The position numbers were made by a program, and so were the translations under genes. From contig DAHUYW010000006.1 of assembly GCA_027306915.1 (NCBI GenBank), forward strand, positions 1-64,000: 64,000 nt of DNA, given 5' to 3'. Positions 26,908-35,072 of the stretch are shown here, in pieces (within the stretch, counting starts at the first letter, position 1; every line of letters starts with the position of its first letter). The notes below the pieces were generated by a model. The model worked only from the letters and a program-made list of their open reading frames with translations, made no database searches and had not been told where the DNA came from. The DNA is from Spirochaetales bacterium. Its GTDB lineage: Bacteria > Spirochaetota > Spirochaetia > DAHUYW01.

Positions 26908-27558
26908 ATGAGCTACTGGGATTCTGCCTATCGGTCGGGTGTGGTGCCGTGGGACCCCGGCCCCTATGACGGCAATCTTCCCTCGGTCATCGAGCGTCAC
27001 GCCGTCGGGCCCTGCCGCGTGGTCGACATCGGATGCGGAACCGGGGGGAGCCTCATCTGGCTCGCGGGAATGGGCTACCGTTGCACCGGCATCGACGCCG
27101 CTCCCACGGCGATACGCCAGGCGCAGGCCAAGTCCGAGGAGGCGGCGGCCCGCATCGAATGGCACGTCGGAAGCTTCCCTGATGACTTCCCGTCGCGCAC
27201 CCTGCCCGATGATAGCTACGATCTCGTCATCGACCGGGGCTGGTTTCACCTCTACACCAGAAGACGCGAGCGCGCCGCCGTCCTCGACGGCATCTTGCGC
27301 ATTCTCGCCGAAGGCGGGCTGTGGTACAGCCTCATCGCGGGCAAGGGAGGCGACCGCCCCTTTGCCGGCCCCCCGCGCTGGTCCGAGTCCGACATCCGCT
27401 CGGCGATCGGCGAGCGCTTCGAGGTCGTCGAGCTGCGCGCGTCGGTCTTTACCCCCGGAGAGAAGGGCTCGATGCCGGCATGGATATGCGTCGCGCAAAA
27501 GCCGCGCGGCGCCGAAAACGTGCGCGGGGAGGCCCGCTCCCGCAGGCGCCGGCGATAG
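26908..27558 (+). CDS. Class I SAM-dependent methyltransferase
   Basis: A 216-residue cytosolic protein. The SAM-binding motif I is VVDIGCGTGGSLIWLA (about residues 37-52), followed by GIDAAPTAIRQAQ. The start MSYWDSAYRSGVVPWDPG is like the thiopurine/TehB-type methyltransferases, in which a WD/PWD motif opens the protein. The substrate is unknown. The Arg-rich end (EARSRRRRR) overlaps a strong inverted repeat. Confidence 0.85.
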   Translation: MSYWDSAYRSGVVPWDPGPYDGNLPSVIERHAVGPCRVVDIGCGTGGSLIWLAGMGYRCTGIDAAPTAIRQAQAKSEEAAARIEWHVGSFPDDFPSRTLPDDSYDLVIDRGWFHLYTRRRERAAVLDGILRILAEGGLWYSLIAGKGGDRPFAGPPRWSESDIRSAIGERFEVVELRASVFTPGEKGSMPAWICVAQKPRGAENVRGEARSRRRRR

Positions 27559-27580
27559 GTCGACGGCCTCGGCGCCTGCG
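27541..27580. terminator. Strong inverted repeat at the end of the methyltransferase gene, likely bidirectional terminator
   Basis: CGCAGGCGCCG (27541-27551) and CGGCGCCTGCG (27570-27580) form a perfect 11-bp stem around the stop codon. A third copy of the left arm, CAGGCGCCGG, occurs at 27621-27630, so the right arm can pair with either one. The two alternatives suit the two convergent transcripts, but no T-run follows. Confidence 0.5.
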
Positions 27581-27640
27581 CGGCCGGCGCTCCCACGGCG
27601 TCCCGATCCCCGCGCACCCTCAGGCGCCGGCCGTAGGGAG

Positions 27641-28474
27641 CTATCGGAGGCGCGGGTCGGGCGCCAGGCGTTCCGCGAAGAAAGAGAGCGCCCGTGCAAA
27701 GGACCAGCGTGCCGCCCCGGCGTTGTACATCTTGCGCTGATCGTTAAAGAAGGCGTGGTAGGCGTCGCGGAAGACGTAGTGCTCGAAGCTCTTGCCGGCT
27801 CGCTTCATACGCTCGGCAAGCTCCGGGACCGTCCCCGTGATCCCTGGATCCATCTCGCCGTAGAAGCCGAGCACCGGACAGGCGATGCGGCTTACCTCCT
27901 CCTCTTCGGGCGAGCGCCCGTAGTAGATTATCGCGCCGGCAAGCTTGGTGTCGGCAGCAGCGAGCACTCCGGAGAGCCCACCGCCGAAGCAGAACCCGAC
28001 CGACCCGATCGGCTGGCCCTTCGTGAGGGCATTCTCCTCGCGGAGGAATGCGCTCGTCGCCACGAGCTTCTCGCGATACATCGTCGGACCGGCTCCTCCA
28101 AAGAGCGCCCCGAGGCTCTCCCCGACTTCCTTCGCCTCCTGCGGCGGTAGCTTGGCGAGGTGCGCGTCGCGCTTTGCCGGGTCGCGGGTCTCGCCTGGCG
28201 GAACCCTGTCCATGAAGAGCTTCACGGCCTCGACCCGGGACTCGGTGAAGGCCGGCGGACGCTTGCCGTGATCGGCGTAAAGGTCCGGAGCGAAAGCGAA
28301 GTAGCCGGCCTCCGCGTAGCGCCGGGTGACATCCTTGATATGCTCGTCGACTCCGAAGATCTCCTGGCAGACTATGATGGCGGGGAGCGTCGCTTCGTGG
28401 CGCTCGGGGTAGGCGGCAAAGCCGGTGTAGGAACCGCCCGGGCCGTAGGAAAGCACACTTGTTGTTATCTTCAT
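27641..28474 (-). CDS. Dienelactone hydrolase family protein
   Basis: From ATG 28474, with a good AGAGGAG ribosome-binding site, the product has 277 residues and an alpha/beta-hydrolase fold of the dienelactone hydrolase type. The catalytic triad is visible: Cys in VGFCFGG, Asp in GEMDPG and His in DAYHAFFN; the helper Glu lies in QEIFGVD. Length is somewhat above the 230-250 usual for the family, owing to an insertion (FMDRVPPGETRDP). No aromatic degradation genes are nearby, so it is probably a general esterase or lactonase. Confidence 0.87.
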   Translation of the reverse strand: MKITTSVLSYGPGGSYTGFAAYPERHEATLPAIIVCQEIFGVDEHIKDVTRRYAEAGYFAFAPDLYADHGKRPPAFTESRVEAVKLFMDRVPPGETRDPAKRDAHLAKLPPQEAKEVGESLGALFGGAGPTMYREKLVATSAFLREENALTKGQPIGSVGFCFGGGLSGVLAAADTKLAGAIIYYGRSPEEEEVSRIACPVLGFYGEMDPGITGTVPELAERMKRAGKSFEHYVFRDAYHAFFNDQRKMYNAGAARWSFARALSFFAERLAPDPRLR

Positions 28475-28499
28475 TGGTTTCTCCTCTGCGTGCACTATA

Positions 28500-29033
28500 C
28501 TACGGCGGCGGCGCGTTGGCCACGCGGAGGGATGCTTGAAGAGAGGGCGTCGGACGGGAGCGGTCTTTGCTACACCTCGGTCGCTCGGGTATGAGGATGG
28601 TCGCACGGATACCCTGGCGCCGCGCACCGAACAGCTCGATGAAGATCTTCAGAAGGTCGGACTCGGTGATGATCCCGATCATGAGCGCATCCTTCAGAAC
28701 CGGAAGGCCGCCGATGTTGTTGTCGATCATGATCCGCGCGGCGTCTTCGATCGGGGTGTCGGCAGTCACCGTGACGAGCTTCTTGGTCATCACCTTGTCG
28801 ACGGTCAGCTTGGATAGAAGGTGGCTCACCTCGTAGATGTCGAGCGACGAGACCGGTGAGGGCGACGCGTAGAGGAGATCCTTTTCGGTGACGATTCCGA
28901 GCAGCTTCCCGTGCCGATCCACGACCGGCAGGCGGTGGATCTTTTCACGCTGCATGATCTTGCGGGCATCGGTGACGGGCGTCGAGGGATCGACGACGAC
29001 GGGATTCGGAGTCATGCGCTTACCGACTACCAT
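28500..29033 (-). CDS. Tandem CBS domain protein with disrupted ACT tail
   Basis: From ATG 29033 (GGAGGAGG ribosome-binding site) the product has 177 residues. Two CBS domains are intact (RMTPNPVVVDPSTPV at the start of the first, VMTKKLVTVTADTPIE at the start of the second). They commonly bind adenine nucleotides. Related AcuB-like proteins continue into an ACT domain that opens GIR-T-x-x-x-P-x-RPGVL. Here GIRATILIPERP is present, but the sequence then turns into a Ser/Arg/Pro-rich tail with no ACT character and stops. It looks like a truncated or frameshifted ACT domain. Confidence 0.82.
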   Translation of the reverse strand: MVVGKRMTPNPVVVDPSTPVTDARKIMQREKIHRLPVVDRHGKLLGIVTEKDLLYASPSPVSSLDIYEVSHLLSKLTVDKVMTKKLVTVTADTPIEDAARIMIDNNIGGLPVLKDALMIGIITESDLLKIFIELFGARRQGIRATILIPERPRCSKDRSRPTPSLQASLRVANAPPP

Positions 29034-29074
29034 CGATTGGCGCTCCTCCTCCAGTTTTATTGATTCTACGCCAG

Positions 29075-31915
29075 TCAGGAGAGGGATGTAAAGCTTTTTT
29101 CCCCGCCTGCACGAGCGGCTCGCGGGGCATCGCCGCCGGGGCGACCCTGTGCCGCAAGCCACAGGGCCATGCGCGGAAACTCCCGGGCGATCAGATCGAC
29201 AAGCGTGAGCGCCCATTCATGGTCGTAGCGGGAGATCGCGAAGTCGGAAAGCTTGTAGTAGTTGCCCTGATGGTCGAACCACGCATGGAGGCTTTCGTAG
29301 GCCGATGCGTACGCGGGAGGGCGGATGGGCTTTCCGCGCAGAAGCTCTCCGATGCGATCGAGCCGGTTTGCGCGGCCGAAGAGGAGCTCTTGAAGAGAGT
29401 TGCGGGCCCTCGGTTCGCGTCCGAAGATGTAGAGCAGGTCGAGAATCGCAGTGTTGCGCCGCTCCTCGTCATCCGAACATGCGAGCGGGATGATCTCGGA
29501 AAGATCGCGCCGCGTGAGGCGGACCGCGCGGCTGAACTTGCCGGCGCCTTCGATGAGCCCTCCGACGATGTCCGACCAGACCTTTGCCTGGACGATGCTT
29601 GGAATGGCGAGGAGGTCGCCCATTGGACCGAAGAGACTCGCAAAAGGCCACGAGAAGATGCTTCGAAAGAAGTTGGCCTTCGCGACGGTCTTGTCGAATC
29701 CGCGGAGGGTGTTGTGGGCGTAAAGGTAGAGACCGTTCACAAACGAGATTACGAAGAACTTCGCGAAGCTGTGCCACAGCCCGGCTGGAGGAAAGGGCCA
29801 GATGAGATCGAAGCCCGCCTTGGCCAATGCGAGAAGCGGGACCGAAAGTCCGGTCCAGAAGAGCGACCTGCTCATGTTGCGATAATCGACGGCCCGCCAG
29901 TGCCACTCTCGGACATGCGAGCCTCTGCCTGCGAGGAGATCGACCACGACATGGCGGACTGCGGTTATCCCGAGCCAAAGCAGGGAGTAGTCGAGGCCGA
30001 GCGCGAGGTACGCAATAAGGAATCCGACGCCGACATAGAGGAAATTCTTGAGCCAAGCGTTCAGATAGCGCAGAGCGCGAGCCAGCGGGATGGGCGTCGT
30101 CTCGTGCTCGTCGCCTACCTTGTTGGGCGTACCCTTCGTCGCCTTGCCCATGCTGATGATTGCGGCATGTCTTGCGCCGGGACTCTCTTCGGCGCGGAGC
30201 CTGCCGCCAGCTTCGATAGAGCGCGAGACGAGATCGGGAAGCGCGAAGTGGCGGTCGAGATAGCGTCGCCGGTTCCTGCCGACGATGTCGTCGGCGTAGA
30301 TGAACCCCATCCCCGGTATGGTTCGGCTCCGTCCAGTCGAGTCGCTTCCGCACACCGGAACGAGCGGCTTCTCGGCGATCGCCCGCACGGCCGCTGGTAT
30401 CCTTCGCTCGATACGCGAAAGATCGTGCCCCACAAGAAAGGGCCGGACCCCCTCGAGCTGTCCGTTGTTCAAGGCGTTGAGGAAGCCTGTGAACCGAAGA
30501 ATGTCGTCGATGGAGCGGTTGATGCTGTCATACATGTTGTAGATCTCGACGAAGTCGACGGATTGGTGGGCGGTAAGAAGAAGCTCATAGGCGCGGTCGA
30601 GCCCGTGCTCGAGCGGGTGAAGCACCTTGATCCTCCCGCCGGTGGCCTTGAGCCGGCGGGCGACCCCCTCGAGGTCCTCGAATGCCGTCGGATAATCCGA
30701 GAGATCAAGATTGGAAAAGAACTTGGCCCGGAGGCTTTCCGAGTTAAGCTCGACGTAGGTCCGGCGGAGCTCGAGGTAGCGGGAGGAGAGGTTGTTGAAG
30801 TCCCATTGCGAGATCTCGCCGCGAAGAAGCTGGTTGGAAGCTTCCTGGCGCAGACTTTTCGCGAGGAGGACTCGCTTGAGGAGCACCGGCTTCAGCTCGC
30901 GATAGAGGAGCTCTCCAAGGTGGAGGCGATTCAGGACGTCGAGAGGGGCGATCTCGTCGACCTCGGAAAGATCGAGCGGCGGCAGATAGTAGACGCTCGA
31001 CTCCGGGTACCCGCGGTTAAGCTCGGGGAGAAATACGACATTGAAGTTGTGAACGAGCGCCCGAACCCCCCGCAGCCGGTTTCGTTGGGTAGCCGCCAGC
31101 CCCTCCGCAAACCACCGCAGGGTCTCCCGGTTGCGGTCCACGAACTCGGAAAGCTCCCGGGTGTCGCGCACGGGCGGCAAAAGGAACATGAAGTGGAAGC
31201 GTCGCTCCGCCGCCTCGGCGCTGAGCTCCACTCCGATGTTGACCCGAACGCCGAGGATAGCCCCCGCCTCGAGCACCTCCTCGATTGCGGCGCGATTCGA
31301 GAGCACGCTGAAGGCCACGGTGATCTCGGAGATGCCCTTGATGAAGGCGTCGATCACGAGCTGCGAGGGTGTCTTCCTGCCGAAGGAGGAGTTGTCGTGC
31401 ACATGAAGATCCCATCCCATCCGCATCTCGGCCAATGGGAGCCCGCTTTCGGGAAGCTCGATGATACCCAGCTCGTCGAGGTAGCCGCGAATTGCCGAGG
31501 GCTGTCCGTACGCCGAGATCGTGAAGTCCTCGAGGAGCTCGAGCTGCCGCCGCTTGTTGTCCCGATTCTTGATGGCTTCCTTCATGAGGGCGAGCTGCAC
31601 CCGCGCCGTGTTGAGGGGCATGGTGAGACTCTTTGAGTGAAAGGTCTGCTCCTCGAGCAGGCGCAGGGCGTTGATACGCTCCCGATGATGCTCCGATTCC
31701 AGGTATCGCAGAATGATGAGGTATGACTCGACTATCGTGATCCGGCGCTTCTTGAGCTCCCGGATGAAGCCTCCCGGATGGGAGGTGGGCAGCTCGGCAA
31801 TCGATTCCGGGCTGTCGATGCGGGTGTTCAAGAGGCGCAAGAGCTTCTGATATTCGGGACCGAAGCTCAAGGCATTGACGAGCCGATTGTAGAGGGCGAC
31901 CAGCTTACCGACCAT
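29075..31915 (-). CDS. Large PHP-like domain protein with membrane segments
   Basis: A 946-residue protein from ATG 31915; a TTG at 31924 is the alternative. The first 160 residues are helical. A PHP-like domain follows, opening DLHVHDNSSFG (HxH) at about residue 165 and followed by AFIKGISEITVAF. A long middle part has no known motif. Hydrophobic helices lie near residues 640-690, 700-720 and 735-755, with a soluble C terminus. PHP domains are metal-dependent phosphoesterases, but only the first metal motif is clear here. I know of similar large proteins in spirochaetes but no assigned function. It lies 41 nt upstream of the CBS gene and may be co-transcribed. Confidence 0.7.
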   Translation of the reverse strand: MVGKLVALYNRLVNALSFGPEYQKLLRLLNTRIDSPESIAELPTSHPGGFIRELKKRRITIVESYLIILRYLESEHHRERINALRLLEEQTFHSKSLTMPLNTARVQLALMKEAIKNRDNKRRQLELLEDFTISAYGQPSAIRGYLDELGIIELPESGLPLAEMRMGWDLHVHDNSSFGRKTPSQLVIDAFIKGISEITVAFSVLSNRAAIEEVLEAGAILGVRVNIGVELSAEAAERRFHFMFLLPPVRDTRELSEFVDRNRETLRWFAEGLAATQRNRLRGVRALVHNFNVVFLPELNRGYPESSVYYLPPLDLSEVDEIAPLDVLNRLHLGELLYRELKPVLLKRVLLAKSLRQEASNQLLRGEISQWDFNNLSSRYLELRRTYVELNSESLRAKFFSNLDLSDYPTAFEDLEGVARRLKATGGRIKVLHPLEHGLDRAYELLLTAHQSVDFVEIYNMYDSINRSIDDILRFTGFLNALNNGQLEGVRPFLVGHDLSRIERRIPAAVRAIAEKPLVPVCGSDSTGRSRTIPGMGFIYADDIVGRNRRRYLDRHFALPDLVSRSIEAGGRLRAEESPGARHAAIISMGKATKGTPNKVGDEHETTPIPLARALRYLNAWLKNFLYVGVGFLIAYLALGLDYSLLWLGITAVRHVVVDLLAGRGSHVREWHWRAVDYRNMSRSLFWTGLSVPLLALAKAGFDLIWPFPPAGLWHSFAKFFVISFVNGLYLYAHNTLRGFDKTVAKANFFRSIFSWPFASLFGPMGDLLAIPSIVQAKVWSDIVGGLIEGAGKFSRAVRLTRRDLSEIIPLACSDDEERRNTAILDLLYIFGREPRARNSLQELLFGRANRLDRIGELLRGKPIRPPAYASAYESLHAWFDHQGNYYKLSDFAISRYDHEWALTLVDLIAREFPRMALWLAAQGRPGGDAPRAARAGGEKSFTSLS

Positions 31916-32005
31916 GACGATCAACCCTTTGCTGCCGGGGAACGCCCCCTCGCACCGGCTCGCTCGCCGTGGCGGCCGCCCTTCCCGCGCAGGGCGCGGC
32001 TAGAG

Positions 32006-33019
32006 CTATGCCTCCGCCACCTTCACCGGCCGGTGCTGCTCGTAGGAAAGGCGCGCGGCTTTGCCGATCATGACGGGCATTTTCCCGTCGATCCCGGCGA
32101 CCGGCGTCTCGGTCCCTTCCGCAACCGAGCGCACGAACTCTCGCAGCTCCTGTATGTAGGAATCGACGTAGCGTTCCATGAAGAAGTTTAAGGGCAGGTC
32201 CTCGCACACAGCCTCCGCCCCGGAAAGCCGGGCGTTGTTTGAGGTATTGTTCGAGGTCTGAGCCATCCCCTTCGAGCCGAAAACTTCGACACGTTGATCG
32301 TAACCATAGACTGCCTTGCGGCTGTTGTCGATAGTTCCGAGGACGCCGTTTGCGAATTTCAGGGAGACGATAGCGGTATCGACATCCCCCGCCTTCCCGA
32401 TCGCCGGGTCTACCCGCACCGCCGCGAGGGTGAAGACCTCCTCCACCTCGCTTCCGATCAGGTATCGGGCCATGTCAAAGTCATGGATCATCATGTCGAG
32501 AAAGAGTCCCCCGGAAACCTTGACATAGTCGATCGGGGGCGGAGCCGGGTCGCGGCTCGTGATCCGCAGGAGGTGTGGCTCGCCGATCTTGCCCTCCCGG
32601 ATCAGCTCCCACACCCTGCGGTAGTTGGCATCGAAGCGGCGGTTGAATCCGATCTGAAGCTTCACTCCCGCTCGCCTGACGGCCTCGAGCGCGTTGTCGA
32701 TGACTGCGATATCGAGGGCGATGGGCTTCTCGCAGAAGATGTGCTTTCCGTGCGCCGCCGCTTCGACGATGATCTGGGCATGCGTATCGGTGCTCGAGCA
32801 GATGGCAACGGCGTCGATCTCGCGATCCTCGAGAAGCCTTCGATAATCCTTCACGACGACCGGCACGCCGAAGTCTGCTGCGCACCGCTCGGCCGATTCC
32901 TCGATCACGTCCGAGACGGCTAGCACCTCGGCTCCGGGAATCCTACGGCTGAGATGCTCGGTGTGCAACCTGCCGATTCTTCCCGTTCCGATGACCCCAA
33001 CGCGAACAGTTTTCGCCAT
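32006..33019 (-). CDS. iolG: myo-Inositol 2-dehydrogenase
   Basis: A 337-residue Gfo/Idh/MocA oxidoreductase. The Rossmann motif is VGVIGTGRIGRLH at the N terminus, the catalytic Lys is in EKPI (about residue 96), and the GGLFLDMMIHDFDMARYL segment with its catalytic Asp and His is the signature of inositol dehydrogenases. It oxidises myo-inositol to scyllo-inosose with NAD+. It is the last gene of the block iolM-iolN-iolO-iolG, which together give the Thermotoga-type route. Confidence 0.92.
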   Translation of the reverse strand: MAKTVRVGVIGTGRIGRLHTEHLSRRIPGAEVLAVSDVIEESAERCAADFGVPVVVKDYRRLLEDREIDAVAICSSTDTHAQIIVEAAAHGKHIFCEKPIALDIAVIDNALEAVRRAGVKLQIGFNRRFDANYRRVWELIREGKIGEPHLLRITSRDPAPPPIDYVKVSGGLFLDMMIHDFDMARYLIGSEVEEVFTLAAVRVDPAIGKAGDVDTAIVSLKFANGVLGTIDNSRKAVYGYDQRVEVFGSKGMAQTSNNTSNNARLSGAEAVCEDLPLNFFMERYVDSYIQELREFVRSVAEGTETPVAGIDGKMPVMIGKAARLSYEQHRPVKVAEA

Positions 33020-33043
33020 ATTCTCCCTCCAAATGCATACGGG

Positions 33044-33856
33044 TTACGCCGAAAGGAGCGGCGCGAGATGGGCGACGCTCTTCCGTGCATCGCTCACCAG
33101 GTCGTTCACGATGTTTCCCTCGATCGCGAGTCGCCCGCGGTAGCCTATCTCGTCGAGCAGCGCGATGAATCGAGTGAAGTCGATCGCGCCGAAGCCCGGG
33201 AAATAGCGGTTGTTGTCGGACAGGTGGAGCGAGGCATAGCGGTCTTGCCGGCGCCGTAGCGCGCCGAAGGGATCCGCCTCCTCGATATTCATGTGGAACG
33301 TATCGGGAAGAATCTGAGCTACGTCCGGCCCGTACTCCTCCACGAACGCGGCGGCCTCGTCGACCGTGTTCGCGATCGCGGTCTCGTAGCGATTCGTCGC
33401 TTCGATGAGCAGACGGACGTGACGCTCCTCGGCGCGGGGTACGACCTCGGAGAGTGAGCGCGCGAATCTCCGCCGGGCCTCCTCTCGGTCGGGACTCTGC
33501 CCGCCCTTCAGGTAACCGATGATCACCCCGGTGACGCGATTCCCGATCCAGTCGATGAGCTCTCGACAGACTGCGACCGACCGAGACCGCACCCGTTCAT
33601 CGGAGGAGGAAAGGGACAGGTCGAGCCTGTGAGCGGTGAGTCCCGTCGCGAGCATCGAAAACTCTAGACCGTGATTCTGGAGGTACCGGTGCACCGCATC
33701 GTAGGCAAAGCCTCGGGGATCTCCGATGTTGAGCTCGAGGCCCCAGAAGCCGAGCTCCCGCAGGGTACCCAGCAGCGATTCGAAGCCCCTGTTCGACGGA
33801 TAGTCATCCGGCAGCACGGTTTGAAGCGACAACGGATAGCGAAAGCTCTCACCCAT
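33044..33856 (-). CDS. iolO: 5-Keto-L-gluconate epimerase (IolO-like TIM barrel)
   Basis: A 270-residue xylose-isomerase-like TIM barrel. Segments NRYET, DTFHMNIEEADP and SDNNRYFPGFGAIDF match the Thermotoga maritima IolO protein as I recall it. The metal ligands are probably the glutamate before NRYET, the Asp and His in DTFH, and a late Glu in AIEGN. IolO turns 5-keto-L-gluconate into D-tagaturonate, which enters the hexuronate pathway. It lies 25 nt before iolG and 82 nt after iolN. Confidence 0.85.
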   Translation of the reverse strand: MGESFRYPLSLQTVLPDDYPSNRGFESLLGTLRELGFWGLELNIGDPRGFAYDAVHRYLQNHGLEFSMLATGLTAHRLDLSLSSSDERVRSRSVAVCRELIDWIGNRVTGVIIGYLKGGQSPDREEARRRFARSLSEVVPRAEERHVRLLIEATNRYETAIANTVDEAAAFVEEYGPDVAQILPDTFHMNIEEADPFGALRRRQDRYASLHLSDNNRYFPGFGAIDFTRFIALLDEIGYRGRLAIEGNIVNDLVSDARKSVAHLAPLLSA

Positions 33857-33938
33857 AGCCTCTTCCCATCATACCACGCGCGGGCAGCGGGGCACAGCGC
33901 GGCTCCCGCACGGCCGTGCCCGGCCCGCCGCCCCCCCC

Positions 33939-35063
33939 CTACCCCTTGGTAAAGGGCCCGACGAGAGGAAGCTCGAAGACGCTTTTCCAGCCCGGGCTGA
34001 ACGGCTCCTTCAGGAAGGGCTCGAGCTCTTTGGGGTCCCGCAGGGTGATCTGATCGATCGGCGGAAGCTTCCCCGAGGGGTAGGCTTCGAGAATCTGATC
34101 GACCACGAGCGTCAGGTAGCTCAAGATCGCCGCGATCGGCCGCTTTGCCTTGTGGGCGGTGGCAAGCGAGGGCTCGCCGACCACTCCCTCGGGAGTGCCC
34201 TTGCGCTCGATCGCCGTGTGCCCCTCGCCCTCCGACCAGCGGTGGGGCCGCCGCCACGGGTCGACCGAGGTATCGAAGTGGCCGCCGGGAAGGAAGGTAG
34301 GACCGCGGGCGTCCTTGACGTGCTTCATGTCGATCATGTCCGGGAAGAGGAGGAGCCCTACGGCAGTCTCGCTTTCGTCGGCGTGGATGAAGGTGGTCTC
34401 GAGCGAGTCCTCGCGGTCGACCGGAATGAAGAATTCCCGCACTGCGCGGTGCCAGTCGAGGACCTGGTAGATTCCGGGCAGTTGGAAGCGCTTGAGGAAC
34501 TCATGGAGCGCGGTCTCGAGCATCCACAGCTGCCCGTGGTTGTTGATGATAATCTGCTTGCGGTAGCCGTCGTTCCAGAGTCCGAGCATCACATAGATTA
34601 GGGTCTCGACCACTACCTCCTGCGGGACCATCACCGTTCCCGGCATGCCGAGGTGGTGGTAGGGGTGGCCCCCGTAGTTGAGAGGGGGCGCGGCGAGGTT
34701 CACTTCCCTCCCCTTCTTCGCCGTGTAGCGGCGAACCCCCTCGCAGATCTGCGTCACCATGAAGTTGTCGAGGCCGCTATTGGCGTGAGCCCCATGGTTC
34801 TCGGTTGTCCCCACGGGGATGAGGACTATGTCGTTCTTGTGCCGCTTCTCGATAGCATGAGCGCGCGGCGTGCTCTGGATGTAGCACCCGCCCTTCCCCA
34901 GCTCCGATGGGGAGGGTATCTCATAGTCGACAAGGATTCGGTCGATCTCAGGCATGGGCGCATCGAAGATCCTCTTCTTGAGGCGCCCGACCTCGTTGTC
35001 CTCGAAAACAATGAGCGGGTGGCTGGTCGTTAGAAACTTTGGCTTCTCACCTTTTCCTGCCAT
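33939..35063 (-). CDS. iolN: 3-Dehydro-scyllo-inosose hydrolase (creatininase family, IolN)
   Basis: A 374-residue member of the creatininase amidohydrolase family. Metal-binding positions are seen in GTTENHGAHANSGLDNF (Glu, His, Asp) and later in HADESETAVGL. The family usually has about 250 residues; the longer N and C termini match the inosose hydrolase branch. It opens the ring of the diketo-inositol made by IolM to give 5-keto-L-gluconate. The assignment rests on family likeness plus its place between iolM and iolO. Confidence 0.86.
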   Translation of the reverse strand: MAGKGEKPKFLTTSHPLIVFEDNEVGRLKKRIFDAPMPEIDRILVDYEIPSPSELGKGGCYIQSTPRAHAIEKRHKNDIVLIPVGTTENHGAHANSGLDNFMVTQICEGVRRYTAKKGREVNLAAPPLNYGGHPYHHLGMPGTVMVPQEVVVETLIYVMLGLWNDGYRKQIIINNHGQLWMLETALHEFLKRFQLPGIYQVLDWHRAVREFFIPVDREDSLETTFIHADESETAVGLLLFPDMIDMKHVKDARGPTFLPGGHFDTSVDPWRRPHRWSEGEGHTAIERKGTPEGVVGEPSLATAHKAKRPIAAILSYLTLVVDQILEAYPSGKLPPIDQITLRDPKELEPFLKEPFSPGWKSVFELPLVGPFTKG

Positions 35064-35072
35064 GGTGGCCTC

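Noticed and set aside
29060..31636. 858-codon open frame on the plus strand
   Set aside because: Opposite the PHP/membrane protein. The minus-strand frame has membrane helices and an HxH motif, while this one is a charged low-information sequence.
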